The position numbers and the translations under genes were made by a program. The notes beneath the pieces were generated by a model that saw nothing but the letters and a program-made list of their open reading frames with translations, was not told the DNA's origin and made no database searches. From positions 1-64,000 of the forward strand of contig JBGPHC010000025.1 in assembly GCA_041484195.1 (NCBI GenBank): DNA of 64,000 nucleotides. Reading direction: 5' to 3'. The stretch comes from PSRI01 sp041484195 (GTDB lineage: Bacteria; Bacteroidota; Bacteroidia; Chitinophagales; Chitinophagaceae). Below, in pieces: positions 48,762-57,875 of this stretch. Numbering within the stretch: position 1 is the stretch's first letter; every line of letters starts with the position of its first letter.

Positions 48762-49835
48762 ATGAAGGATTCTCTTTCCAAAAACCCCAATAAGGCCATA
48801 GCAATTTGGTTGCTGGCCGGCACATTCATGATCATGGTACAGGTGCTGCTGGGCGGCATTACGCGGCTCACCGAATCCGGACTCTCCATCACCGAATGGA
48901 ACCCTATTACGGGCGTATTGCCTCCTTTGAATGAGTCAGCCTGGTTGATGGAATTTGATAAATACAAACGCACGGACCAATTCAGGTATATACATCCCGA
49001 TTTCACCCTTTCGGATTTTAAGTTCATTTTTTTCTGGGAATGGCTTCACCGGGTCTGGGCGCGCTTGCTTGGCATTGTCTTCATCGCCGGATTCGTTTAT
49101 TTTCTCTGGAAAAGACAATTCAAAAAGGGTATGATCCTGCCGCTATTGCTATTATTTGTTCTGGGCGCTTTGCAGGGGGCAATCGGCTGGATCATGGTTA
49201 AGAGCGGGCTCGTGCCCGAAAAGTATTTTGTGGGACATATTCAATTGGCGACGCATTTTATCGCCGCCCTGCTCTTACTCATGTACACATTTTGGTTTGC
49301 CTTACGGTTATTAGTACCCGAAAATCAATTAGTATGGAATTATTCTCTTCGACGTCTCAGTTTATCAATCTTAACGCTATTGTTTCTGCAATTGACCTAT
49401 GGCGCCTTCATGGCAGGCCTGAGGGCCGGCGCTGTGGCCCCCACCTGGCCCACGATCAATGGTTCCTGGTTTCCGGATAGCCTCTTCACCGGATCGGGAC
49501 TGCTCAATTACACTGATAACCCATTCATGGTGCAATTCATTCATCGCGGGTTGGCTTATCTCCTGGCAATACTCACAGTGATATGGTTCATCATGGCCCG
49601 AAAAACGAAAGCGACAGCCTGGTTCAGCAAATCCAGGGATCTTCCCATTGTGATGGTGACGATACAATTGATACTGGGCATACTGACCGTCACCCACGCA
49701 TCGTCAGCGACCGACCTGCTGTGGTTGGGAGTCGCGCACCAATTTGTTGCCATGCTTTTGCTGGTGGTTTGGATTTGGATGTTTTACGTATTGAGAGGGA
49801 CTGGTAGCACGTCCATTCAAAGTACGCGGAGTTGA
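48762..49835 (+). CDS. ctaA: COX15/CtaA family heme A synthase
   Basis: This 357-aa inner-membrane protein has eight predicted spans. Heme-ligand His residues lie in FFWEWLHRVWARLLG (near 91-105), HIQLATHFIAAL (near 160-171), QFIHRGLAYL (near 257) and GVAHQFVAML (near 325). The first loop has the family signature GGITRLTESGLSITEW (about 27-42). It oxidises the C8 methyl of heme O to heme A for cytochrome oxidases. It is the COX15-type long form. Confidence 0.93.
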   Translation: MKDSLSKNPNKAIAIWLLAGTFMIMVQVLLGGITRLTESGLSITEWNPITGVLPPLNESAWLMEFDKYKRTDQFRYIHPDFTLSDFKFIFFWEWLHRVWARLLGIVFIAGFVYFLWKRQFKKGMILPLLLLFVLGALQGAIGWIMVKSGLVPEKYFVGHIQLATHFIAALLLLMYTFWFALRLLVPENQLVWNYSLRRLSLSILTLLFLQLTYGAFMAGLRAGAVAPTWPTINGSWFPDSLFTGSGLLNYTDNPFMVQFIHRGLAYLLAILTVIWFIMARKTKATAWFSKSRDLPIVMVTIQLILGILTVTHASSATDLLWLGVAHQFVAMLLLVVWIWMFYVLRGTGSTSIQSTRS

Positions 49836-49987
49836 GAATGATTCTGGAGGTTTCGATTGAAGAAATCAATTTTCAATTCCGGTGATCAATGTATAGACCT
49901 GGGAACCGCGGGCCTTAATTTTTGGCGAATGATATTATTCTTAACTTGTTCAACGTTTCATTCAGGAGAAGTACATAATGAAATTGA

Positions 49988-52270
49988 ATGCGGATTAATG
50001 CTTCCATTAAAGAATACCTGACAGGATTTTATCATTCCTTCCCTGTGCAACTGTTAATTTTACATTTGCGCAGATACCAGGTGTTTCTGATTTTCTGGTT
50101 CCTGCTTGCCAGTGCCATCAATGGTGATTTCATGAGTAATTTCGGGGCCTACTCACTTTTTTTGGCTCCGGAATATCTGGGGAAGGTCAACCCGCTGAGC
50201 ATGGCCTTGGTGGGAATGACAACGGCCGTATTCATCATGAGTTGGAATGTAACCACCTTCATCCTTCACAGCAAGCAATTCAAGTTCCTGGCCACCACTT
50301 CCAAACCTTTTCTCAAGTATTGTATCAACAATTCGATAATACCCATATTATTCCTGATTTTTTATTTTGTCGAGAGCGTTCAATTCGACCGAACGCGCGA
50401 GTTGTTGTCCGTGGGCGAAATTGCAGGCCTGGCGGGCGGTTTCATTGCGGGCCTGATCTTCATGTTCCTAATTTCTTTTCTATATTTTTTCAGAACGGAA
50501 AAAACGCTGATGCGTAAGATGGAACCCGTTTTTCGCGACCCCAAGGCATTCGCAGCTCAATTTGGCGTGGGTGGAAACCACTTTCATGAAAAAGGATTGA
50601 TGCAAGTTGACTGGTTTTACAATACCAGGCTCAAACTAAAAAGACCCCGGAATGTGACACATTATTCCCAGGAATTCATCGATACCGTATTTAAACGACA
50701 TCATTTTTCAGCAGTACTGTCCATCATTTTAGCATTTCTGTTTCTGGCGCTTGTAGGTTTACTCATAGATCACCGGATATTCAAGATACCCGCGGCTGCT
50801 GCAATCCTGTTGTTTTTTGCGATATTGATCGGAGCGGCGGGAGCCCTTACATATTGGCTGAAAAGCTGGGCCTTTCCTGTATTGCTTGTCTTTTACCTGA
50901 TCCTGAATTTTCTTTTTGAAAAGGAAGTGATTGATCCCAGGAACAAGGCCTATGGGCTGAACTATTCCAATATTGACGATAGACCCGCATACAGGAGGGA
51001 TAGCGTTCTGGAATTGTGTTCGCTCGACAAAATGAAAGCCGACAAACAGAATATGATTCATATCCTGGAGCGTTGGAAACAAAAACAGGGCGAGGAAAAA
51101 CCATTGTTTTATGTGGTCAATGTGAGTGGCGGCGGCACCCGTTCTGCCACATTCACACTGAATGTGCTGCAACAACTCGACAGCTTCATGCATGGAGACA
51201 TGATGAAGAAGACCTTTCTGATCACCGGAGCTTCGGGAGGAATGCTGGGGGCCACTTATTATCGTGAATTGTACCGTCTCAGGCAAGAAGGAGAACCGAT
51301 CAATCTTCAGGATGAAAAATATGCGAACGATATCTCCAAAGACCTGCTCAATGCTTTGTTTTCTTCATTTGTGTCCAGGGATTTGTTTGCTCCGGCGCAA
51401 CGCTTCACCATTGGAAACTATAAGTATGCCAAAGACAGGGGATATGCATTTGAACAGCAGCTCAATGTAAATACACGCGGCATTTTGGATCATCAAATGA
51501 AAGATTTTAAGATTGATGAATATTTTGCCAATATCCCCCTGATGCTGTACAGCTCCACCATCACCAGCGACGGAAGAAAAATGATGATCAGTACACAACC
51601 TATCAGTTTCATGATGCGGGATTGGCCTGATACTGCGGGAGGGATCTTTGCCGAGCCAGACGCCATAGATTTCAGCGCCATGTTCAAGAGACAGGATCCG
51701 TTAAACCTCCGGCTTCTTTCGGCCTTGCGGATCAATGCCACATTCCCTTATGTATTGCCAAATGTATGGCTTCCATCAACGCCCATTATAGACGTGATGG
51801 ACGCAGGCATGCGCGACAATTACGGACAGGAAACATCCCTGCGTTTTCTCAGCATATTTAATGACTGGCTGGCTGCCAATACCAGGGGTGTTGCGTTTAT
51901 ACAGATCCGTGATAGGAGGAGAGGAGAATGGGAAGATGCTTACGAGGATCCCAGCATCAGGGGCTTAATCACCAAGCCGATCATGACCCTGCAACATAAT
52001 TGGATGAAGATGCAGGATTATTATCATGAAGAACTGATCCAGTATAGCGATAAGGCTTTCAATTTCCCATTTGAAAAAGTCACTTTTTCCTATATACCCA
52101 CTAATGCCCAACAGGGTGCCGCGCTGAATTTTCACCTGACCGCCAAGGAAAAATTAGATATCAGGGAAGCGCTCTATTCTCCGGAAAATGCGGCCGCTTT
52201 CAACCGGGTCAGGCAGCTTTCCAGTCCCGGAACTAAGCCGGCTGGATTAGGAGAAAAGCCGAAGGGATGA
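49988..52270 (+). CDS. Patatin-like phospholipase fused to a multi-span membrane domain
   Basis: This 760-aa protein has an N-terminal half with about eight hydrophobic spans (for example 25-45, 70-92, 110-128, 145-165, 245-265, 270-290, 293-312). A patatin domain follows from about 370: oxyanion loop NVSGGGTRSATF (near 376), nucleophile Ser in ITGASGGMLGA (GxSxG, near 415) and the catalytic Asp in DAGMRDNYG (near 605). It probably hydrolyses membrane lipids from the cytoplasmic face. Its 3' end overlaps the convergent lipid kinase gene by 38 bp. Confidence 0.85.
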   Translation: MRINASIKEYLTGFYHSFPVQLLILHLRRYQVFLIFWFLLASAINGDFMSNFGAYSLFLAPEYLGKVNPLSMALVGMTTAVFIMSWNVTTFILHSKQFKFLATTSKPFLKYCINNSIIPILFLIFYFVESVQFDRTRELLSVGEIAGLAGGFIAGLIFMFLISFLYFFRTEKTLMRKMEPVFRDPKAFAAQFGVGGNHFHEKGLMQVDWFYNTRLKLKRPRNVTHYSQEFIDTVFKRHHFSAVLSIILAFLFLALVGLLIDHRIFKIPAAAAILLFFAILIGAAGALTYWLKSWAFPVLLVFYLILNFLFEKEVIDPRNKAYGLNYSNIDDRPAYRRDSVLELCSLDKMKADKQNMIHILERWKQKQGEEKPLFYVVNVSGGGTRSATFTLNVLQQLDSFMHGDMMKKTFLITGASGGMLGATYYRELYRLRQEGEPINLQDEKYANDISKDLLNALFSSFVSRDLFAPAQRFTIGNYKYAKDRGYAFEQQLNVNTRGILDHQMKDFKIDEYFANIPLMLYSSTITSDGRKMMISTQPISFMMRDWPDTAGGIFAEPDAIDFSAMFKRQDPLNLRLLSALRINATFPYVLPNVWLPSTPIIDVMDAGMRDNYGQETSLRFLSIFNDWLAANTRGVAFIQIRDRRRGEWEDAYEDPSIRGLITKPIMTLQHNWMKMQDYYHEELIQYSDKAFNFPFEKVTFSYIPTNAQQGAALNFHLTAKEKLDIREALYSPENAAAFNRVRQLSSPGTKPAGLGEKPKG

Positions 52271-53126
52271 CTTCAATCCTGAATTCATCGGCCGTTGGTT
52301 TAGGATCACCGTCAATGTGGAAAGGCGCCTGCTGAAGATTTCTGATGGTCAAGGAATCTGTCTGGAAATACAAAATCCCATCATCCTTAAATATTTTTTC
52401 CCTGATATCTCCTTTCCTAACCTGCCGGAATACGGATTTCAGCATCCGGAACTTGCTCATTTTCTGAACTACTACTATATCCAACAATCCATCGTGGAGG
52501 CTGGCCTTTGGAGCGATGGTGAAACGATTGCCGAATTGATTGCTGTTGGCAATGCTGATGAAGAAAGCCTCAGTCTTAAAATTATTCCCTTTCGCAGAAA
52601 TTTCAAATGAATAAGGCCGCGCGTTCATAAAATTCCGAAGGGTTTGCCAGATATAAGTGACAAGACCGCGTTTATGCTGCATTGCAAAATCATGCGCTAC
52701 CTGCGCGTCGAAGCCCAGCCCGCTCAGCATACAGGAGAACTGCATATTGATCAGGAATGCATCAGTTTCCCTGGCCTTTCCGGTAATAATAAGTTCGAGA
52801 GCTTTTTTCGTATTCCTCGGTATGCCTGCAGCCAGAGCAAGTCCGTTGCCAGATCCGCAGGGCAGCAGTCCGAACCTGACCCGGGTATCGCGGAGCCCAT
52901 TGACCACGGCGCTGATGGTACCATCACCACCGGCTACTATAACGTCAGTAAAATTTTCATTCAGGATCTTTTCCCGCAGAGGCGCATAACTCCCTTCGGG
53001 ATTCGTAGCAAGTATTTCGAATTGAATTTGATTATCCCCCACAAAGGCTTCAATGGATTTCCTCATCCTTGACCTATTGCCCTTCCCCGCGATGGGGTTG
53101 AATAAGAAAATCATCTTCCTGTTCAT
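52233..53126 (-). CDS. Diacylglycerol/lipid kinase family protein
   Basis: This protein of about 297 aa has the DAGK catalytic domain: FLFNPIAGKGN (near 6-16), VIVAGGDGTISAVVNGL with the GGDGT motif (near 64-80), GLLPCGSGNGLALAAGIP (near 89-106) and a C-terminal beta domain with FHIDGDPKPT. It phosphorylates diacylglycerol or related lipids. ATG 53126 (MNRKMIF) is preferred over an ORF start five codons upstream. It is next to a membrane-bound patatin in convergent orientation, so both may act in lipid turnover. Confidence 0.92.
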   Translation of the reverse strand: MNRKMIFLFNPIAGKGNRSRMRKSIEAFVGDNQIQFEILATNPEGSYAPLREKILNENFTDVIVAGGDGTISAVVNGLRDTRVRFGLLPCGSGNGLALAAGIPRNTKKALELIITGKARETDAFLINMQFSCMLSGLGFDAQVAHDFAMQHKRGLVTYIWQTLRNFMNARPYSFEISAKGNNFKTEAFFISIANSNQFGNRFTIAPKASLHDGLLDIVVVQKMSKFRMLKSVFRQVRKGDIREKIFKDDGILYFQTDSLTIRNLQQAPFHIDGDPKPTADEFRIEVIPSAFLLIQPA

Positions 53127-53171
53127 CCTTGCAATATACAAAGGATTTAAAAAGGCATTGGAAAACGGCGG

Positions 53172-53612
53172 CTATTCAATCTTCAGCCTGCAAATAAGAA
53201 TCCTCCTGATCCTTATCGCCGAGGCCAGCTTTTCATCCAATGGCTCACTGTAGGTGTATAGTGATATTATCTTGCGCCCTGCTTTCAGCAATTGAGATTG
53301 CTTCAAGGGAATGCCAAACATGCCGGAAGATGAACCGAATTTGAAACGGGAAATTTCTTCATCACCATTATAAAAGACAAAACTCCTGTTCCAACCCTTG
53401 GGTATAACGCTTTCCTGGTAATCGATCCTGAGCATTTTTGATCGTGAGAGGCGGGACTTTTTCAGGACGATAATGGTACTGTCTGGATGCTGCGTTACCG
53501 AGCCTTCCGCGACCTGCTTTTTGTCCAGGTAAATTTTCCAGGCCGATGTCTGGGCATGCGCCATTAAACCGCAGCCAAAGCTGGCAAAGAGAAGGATGAG
53601 AATGAATTTCAT
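53172..53612 (-). CDS. Secreted hypothetical protein
   Basis: This 146-aa protein has a signal peptide (MKFILILLFASFGCGLMAHAQ). The mature beta-rich part (AWKIYLDKKQVAEGSVTQHP, then RSFVFYNGDEEISRFKFGSS) ends with a basic strand and helix (ASAIRIRRILICRLKIE). No family is recalled. It is 45 bp upstream of the lipid kinase gene on the same strand, so the two may be co-transcribed. Confidence 0.75.
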   Translation of the reverse strand: MKFILILLFASFGCGLMAHAQTSAWKIYLDKKQVAEGSVTQHPDSTIIVLKKSRLSRSKMLRIDYQESVIPKGWNRSFVFYNGDEEISRFKFGSSSGMFGIPLKQSQLLKAGRKIISLYTYSEPLDEKLASAIRIRRILICRLKIE

Positions 53613-53692
53613 GGCAAAATTATACAGGTAAAGTTACATCGTAAGACTCTGCTGACTATTTGAAAGTTGGGAATTGCTTACCTGTTATAGCA

Positions 53693-54742
53693 TTACCAAT
53701 TCAGCAAGGCGCTAGCCCAGGTAAATCCGCTTCCAAAAGCGGCGAGACAAACCAGGTCACCTTCAGCTATCCTTCCCAGTTCCCATGCTTCGCATAAGGC
53801 GATTGGAATAGACGCTGCCGTGGTATTGCCATATTTTTGAATATTATTATAGACCTGGTCATCATTCAGTTTCAGTCTTTGCTGCACAAACTGGCTGATG
53901 CGAAGATTCGCCTGGTGCGGTATGAGCAGCTTGATATCGGATGTCTGCTTGCCATTTGCCTGCAGCGCCTCCATGATGACTTCAGGAAATTTTACAACAG
54001 CTTTCTTGAAAACTGAGGGCCCATCCATATATGGAAAATTCTGTGCATGTTCGATCATTGCATGACTCATGAACATTTCCCCTAATGCCGCATCGTCAAA
54101 ATCCGCCAGTTTTTTATCGCTCCAATGGTTGGCATGTGTACCAGGATTATAGAGTGCCAGCAATTCGGCGCTATCACCATCACTGTGAAGATGTGTGCTT
54201 AAGATGCCCTGGTTCATATTGGAAGAGGGCTGCAACACAACTGCGCCTGCACCATCTCCAAAAATAACCGACACATTTCTCCCCCTCGTGCTGAAGTCCA
54301 GTCCGAATGAATGTTTTTCACTGCCAATCACCAGGATATTCTTGTACATGCCAGACTTAATGAATTGGTCGCCCACACTCAGCGCATATATGAATCCGCT
54401 GCATTGATTGCGAACATCAAGAGCCCCCACTTCTTTCATTTTCATGGCGCGTTGAACCAGCACGCCACAGCCAGGAAAATAATAATCCGGAGAGAGTGTG
54501 GCAAAGATTATGAAATCGATATCATCTGGTCCGATTCCCGCCCTTGCGATGGCTATCCGGGCGGCTTCAACACCCATTGTCGCCGTGGTTTCCCCGGTAC
54601 GATTCGCGAACCTTCTTTCCTGGATTCCCGTTCTTTCCTGAATCCATTCATCAGTGGTGTCCATAAAACGGGTGAGATCATTGTTAGTGACGATCTGTTC
54701 GGGCAAATACATGCCTATTCCGGCAATCCTAGTTCGTATCAT
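53693..54742 (-). CDS. fabH: 3-oxoacyl-ACP synthase III (FabH-type)
   Basis: This 349-aa ketosynthase III has the complete triad: C114 (RNQCSGFIYA), H276 (LIPHQANLR) and N306 (YGNTTAAS), plus the FabH-typical MDTTDEWIQERTGIQERR (27-44) and FGDGAGAVVL (161-170). It condenses acetyl- or acyl-CoA with malonyl-ACP. The gene stands apart from fab genes in this window, so it may be a second or specialised copy; paralogues of this kind occur in Bacteroidota. Confidence 0.92.
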   Translation of the reverse strand: MIRTRIAGIGMYLPEQIVTNNDLTRFMDTTDEWIQERTGIQERRFANRTGETTATMGVEAARIAIARAGIGPDDIDFIIFATLSPDYYFPGCGVLVQRAMKMKEVGALDVRNQCSGFIYALSVGDQFIKSGMYKNILVIGSEKHSFGLDFSTRGRNVSVIFGDGAGAVVLQPSSNMNQGILSTHLHSDGDSAELLALYNPGTHANHWSDKKLADFDDAALGEMFMSHAMIEHAQNFPYMDGPSVFKKAVVKFPEVIMEALQANGKQTSDIKLLIPHQANLRISQFVQQRLKLNDDQVYNNIQKYGNTTAASIPIALCEAWELGRIAEGDLVCLAAFGSGFTWASALLNW

Positions 54743-54798
54743 GTAATCCGATGTTTAAAGGAGAAATCATAAAAAGAATGGAGGAGGGAATGCGATAC

Positions 54799-55794
54799 TC
54801 AATCAACCTTTTTCAACTTCATCACTTCTTCCAAAAATCTTTCAGTATCATTCCTTACCGTTTCAAGGTCTTTCGATTTTATGTAAGAACCAATAACATG
54901 GTCGCCGGCTCCGGGCACGGCCTCTTCTTTTTTAAACTCCGCTTCGGTACCCAGTTCCCTGAACATAGTTTGTATGGCGGAAACTTTTACCACAGAATCC
55001 TGGTGCACTTCATCTTTATAATAATATAACACGAGTGCCGGCTGATGAACTTTCTTAAAATTAGATTTGGTCATGGAAGTTGAGAGTAATTCCTGTAGTT
55101 CCACCGCGGCCTCAATCCTGTAGGGCGGATTCCAGTATTGTTTGTAACCGGGACGCTGATCTTTCGAAGTGATATAATTCGATTTAGTAACCATCCTGGC
55201 TACCTGCAGCCCCCAGTGTCTGTCAAGCACCCAGGCATTGGGATCATTGATTTCAATATTCGGCGAATAAAGAATAAGTGCTCCCACTTCAGGATATGTT
55301 GCGGCAAGCATAAGGGCCAGACTGCCACCGGTGGAAGTTCCCATCAGGATCACCGTATCACCCAATTGCCTGCCAATGGCATAGGCCTGCTTGGCGGATT
55401 CCCAGAATTTATCAGCAGTGAAATTAATCATCGTATCCGTGGTGTCAATTCCATGTTCGGCAAGCCTCGACAGGTATAAATTGCAGCCGAATTCCTTCGC
55501 GATCTGCCTGTGTGTGGGTTCTCCTTCGCCCTGGCTGGCGGAGAATCCATGAAGATAGACGATAGCATAATGCGTTTTTTGTTTCAATGAATCGTTGTAC
55601 CATACAATTCTGGCTTCATTGTCTGGTTTGAGTTTGTGGACCGATTCCTGCTCACTAACATATTTTTCCAGGGATGTCGGAGCAGATGGAACTGCGGGAA
55701 GTTGTTTTTGATACAAGGGTGTATGAGGCGCGGGTCCCGCAAGATATATTATGACTAATATGACGGGGGTTAATAGGAAGATTTTCTTGCCCAT
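54799..55794 (-). CDS. Alpha/beta hydrolase, membrane-anchored or secreted
   Basis: This 331-aa protein has an N-terminal hydrophobic anchor or signal (IFLLTPVILVIIYLAG). The hydrolase core shows the oxyanion region VYLHGFSASQGEG (near 79-91), nucleophile S154 in MGTSTGGSLAL, and the late acidic and His residues in YYYKDEVHQD and PGAGDHVIGS (near 305). Substrate unknown. The gene lies 56 bp upstream of the FabH-type gene on the same strand. Confidence 0.88.
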   Translation of the reverse strand: MGKKIFLLTPVILVIIYLAGPAPHTPLYQKQLPAVPSAPTSLEKYVSEQESVHKLKPDNEARIVWYNDSLKQKTHYAIVYLHGFSASQGEGEPTHRQIAKEFGCNLYLSRLAEHGIDTTDTMINFTADKFWESAKQAYAIGRQLGDTVILMGTSTGGSLALMLAATYPEVGALILYSPNIEINDPNAWVLDRHWGLQVARMVTKSNYITSKDQRPGYKQYWNPPYRIEAAVELQELLSTSMTKSNFKKVHQPALVLYYYKDEVHQDSVVKVSAIQTMFRELGTEAEFKKEEAVPGAGDHVIGSYIKSKDLETVRNDTERFLEEVMKLKKVD

Positions 55795-55860
55795 ACTCTA
55801 AATTTGATAGTAATTTATGTAATAAGCCCTGTTATTAGTTGTATTCTATTGCAATATTTT

Positions 55861-56085
55861 ATGAATTCTGATATCGGAAAATATTTAATCTTCATAGGCT
55901 TGGGCATAGTGGTGCTGGGGCTGGTGCTTTATTTTTTCCATGATAAGTTGCACTGGATCGGTCATTTACCCGGAGACATCCGGATTGAAAAGGAAAATTT
56001 TAAGTTCTATTTCCCCATCACCACCATGCTCTTACTTAGTCTCATAGTGGGTGTCCTGATACGGATTTTCAGGAAATTTTTTTGA
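55861..56085 (+). CDS. DUF2905 family membrane protein
   Basis: This protein of about 74 aa has two spans (about 7-25 and 52-69). The connecting loop FFHDKLHWIGHLPGDIRIEK is characteristic of DUF2905. ATG 55861 (MNSDIGKYLIFIG) is chosen over an upstream ORF start. Function unknown. Confidence 0.9.
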   Translation: MNSDIGKYLIFIGLGIVVLGLVLYFFHDKLHWIGHLPGDIRIEKENFKFYFPITTMLLLSLIVGVLIRIFRKFF

Positions 56086-56103
56086 TGGGTTGGGAGGCAC
56101 AGT

Positions 56104-57477
56104 TCAGGCCAGGCTTTCGAATTTTGCTGTGAAATGCCTGAGATAGGGAGTTTCATAAACAATTTTCAACCCGCGAATGTTTTCCCTTTTTCTGAACACT
56201 TCAATGATCACCTCTGCCACATAATCAATATGACTTTGGGTATATACTCTTCTGGGCACAGCCAGTCGCACCAATTCCATTTGGTGTGGAATGAGGTTGC
56301 CTTCTGGTCCGTATTTGCCAAACATTAGGGAGCCTATCTCCACGCCTCTGATCCCTCCTTCAATATACAATCCGGCGCAGAGGGCCTGGCCAGGATACTG
56401 ATGTGGTGGAATATGAGGCAGAAATGCCTTCGCATCCAAATATACCGCATGTCCCCCGGTGGGTTTGAGATAAGGCACACCAACCGCATCCAGTTTTTCG
56501 CCGATGTATTCAATGCTCCTGATCCTGTATTTGAGGTAATCTTCCTGCATCACTTCTTCCAGGCCAATGGCAATCGCTTCCAGGTCTCGCCCCGCCAGCC
56601 CTCCATAAGTGGGAAATCCCTCTGTTATGATGAGCAAGTTCCTGCATTCCATGGCCAATTGATCATTTTGCAATGCCAGGAAACCTCCGATATTGGCGAA
56701 GGCATCTTTCTTGGCACTCATCGTGCATCCATCAGCGTAAGAAAAGAGTTCCCGGGCAATGTCGAGGATAGGTTTATCCCTGTATCCAATTTCTCTCTGC
56801 TGGATAAAAAAACAATTCTCCGCAAAACGGCAGGCATCAATAAAGAATGGAATGCCATATTGATCACAGACTTTCCTGGTTGCCCTGATATTTTCCATGC
56901 TCACCGGCTGACCACCTCCTGAATTATTGGTCACCGTAGTCATCACCATTGCTATGGAAGCGGCCCCTTTGTCGGCTATGAATTGTTTCAGCGCGGCTAC
57001 ATTGATGTTCCCCTTGAAAGGAGCAATCAGCGAAGGTTGTTTCCCTTCTTCACAAATAAAATCTATTCCTTCGGCGCCCGCAAATTCAATATTGGCCCTG
57101 GTAGTATCGAACAGAGTGTTGCTTACAACATATTTACCTTTTTCACCTGTAATACTGAATAAAATTTTCTCTGCGGCCCGGCCCTGGTGTGTGGGAATGA
57201 CCCATTTCATGCCAGTGATCTTTCGCACTTCGGCTTCAAAACGAAAAAAGCTACTGCTTCCTGCGTAGCTTTCGTCGCCCTGCATGATGCCGGCCCACTG
57301 GTTACTGCTCATAGCGCTGGTGCCACTGTCGGTTAGCAGGTCAATGATCACGTCTCTGGCCTTGATGAGAAAGGGATTATAGGATGCCTCTTCCAGTATA
57401 TGGATCCTTTCTTCACGAGTGGTGAAATAAATAGGTTCAACAGACTTTATCTTGAATGGCTCAATGATCGTATGCAT
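56104..57477 (-). CDS. tnaA: Tryptophanase/tyrosine phenol-lyase family enzyme
   Basis: This 457-aa PLP-dependent beta-eliminating lyase splits an aromatic amino acid into indole or phenol, pyruvate and ammonia. Seen: THQGRAAEKILF (96-107), TNNSGGGQPVSM (183-194), FIDACRFAENCFF (212-224) and the PLP Lys (K257) in TMSAKKDAFANIGG. The SAKKD form and family distribution favour tryptophanase over tyrosine phenol-lyase, but the deciding substrate residues were not checked. No tnaC-like leader or permease gene is adjacent. Confidence 0.9.
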   Translation of the reverse strand: MHTIIEPFKIKSVEPIYFTTREERIHILEEASYNPFLIKARDVIIDLLTDSGTSAMSSNQWAGIMQGDESYAGSSSFFRFEAEVRKITGMKWVIPTHQGRAAEKILFSITGEKGKYVVSNTLFDTTRANIEFAGAEGIDFICEEGKQPSLIAPFKGNINVAALKQFIADKGAASIAMVMTTVTNNSGGGQPVSMENIRATRKVCDQYGIPFFIDACRFAENCFFIQQREIGYRDKPILDIARELFSYADGCTMSAKKDAFANIGGFLALQNDQLAMECRNLLIITEGFPTYGGLAGRDLEAIAIGLEEVMQEDYLKYRIRSIEYIGEKLDAVGVPYLKPTGGHAVYLDAKAFLPHIPPHQYPGQALCAGLYIEGGIRGVEIGSLMFGKYGPEGNLIPHQMELVRLAVPRRVYTQSHIDYVAEVIIEVFRKRENIRGLKIVYETPYLRHFTAKFESLA

Positions 57478-57732
57478 AAATTTCTTTTAAAGAATTTCCA
57501 AATGAGGCCGGTCGAAATTGCCGGCTATTGAAGGTTTCCAGGATGAATGTCGCATGCGATTGGCGGCATCAGCTATCTTCCAATCCTTTACAGCATTCCG
57601 GCAGGGATTCTGTCGGGACTTGGCTTTATGAAGAAGGCGCTTAAGTAGGACTCTTGATAATATTTTTCCAGATTTCCACGTTTGCGGGGATGATTAATGT
57701 AAAACTAATTAATTATAAAGTTCCCTTTCGCC

Positions 57733-57762
57733 TTGCGCTCCGGCTAAAATACTGTACCTTTG
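57733..57762 (+). promoter_or_regulatory. Promoter of typA
   Basis: TTG (57733-57735) and TACCTTTG (57755-57762) are 19 bp apart, matching the Bacteroidota primary-sigma consensus. The leader before ATG 57876 would be about 107 bases. Confidence 0.65.
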
Positions 57763-57875
57763 CAGGCTTAATTTTGGGTGATCGGCCATTAGCCAAGAGT
57801 AAATTGAGGTTTTTCCGGTTCATTCCGTCATCCCGGGCTCCGAAATCTTTGATCGGGGAACTCTCAAACTTAAAT

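Noticed and set aside
56104..57600. A tnaC-like regulatory leader upstream of tryptophanase
   Set aside because: No short Trp-containing ORF with the expected spacing could be identified upstream of 57477.
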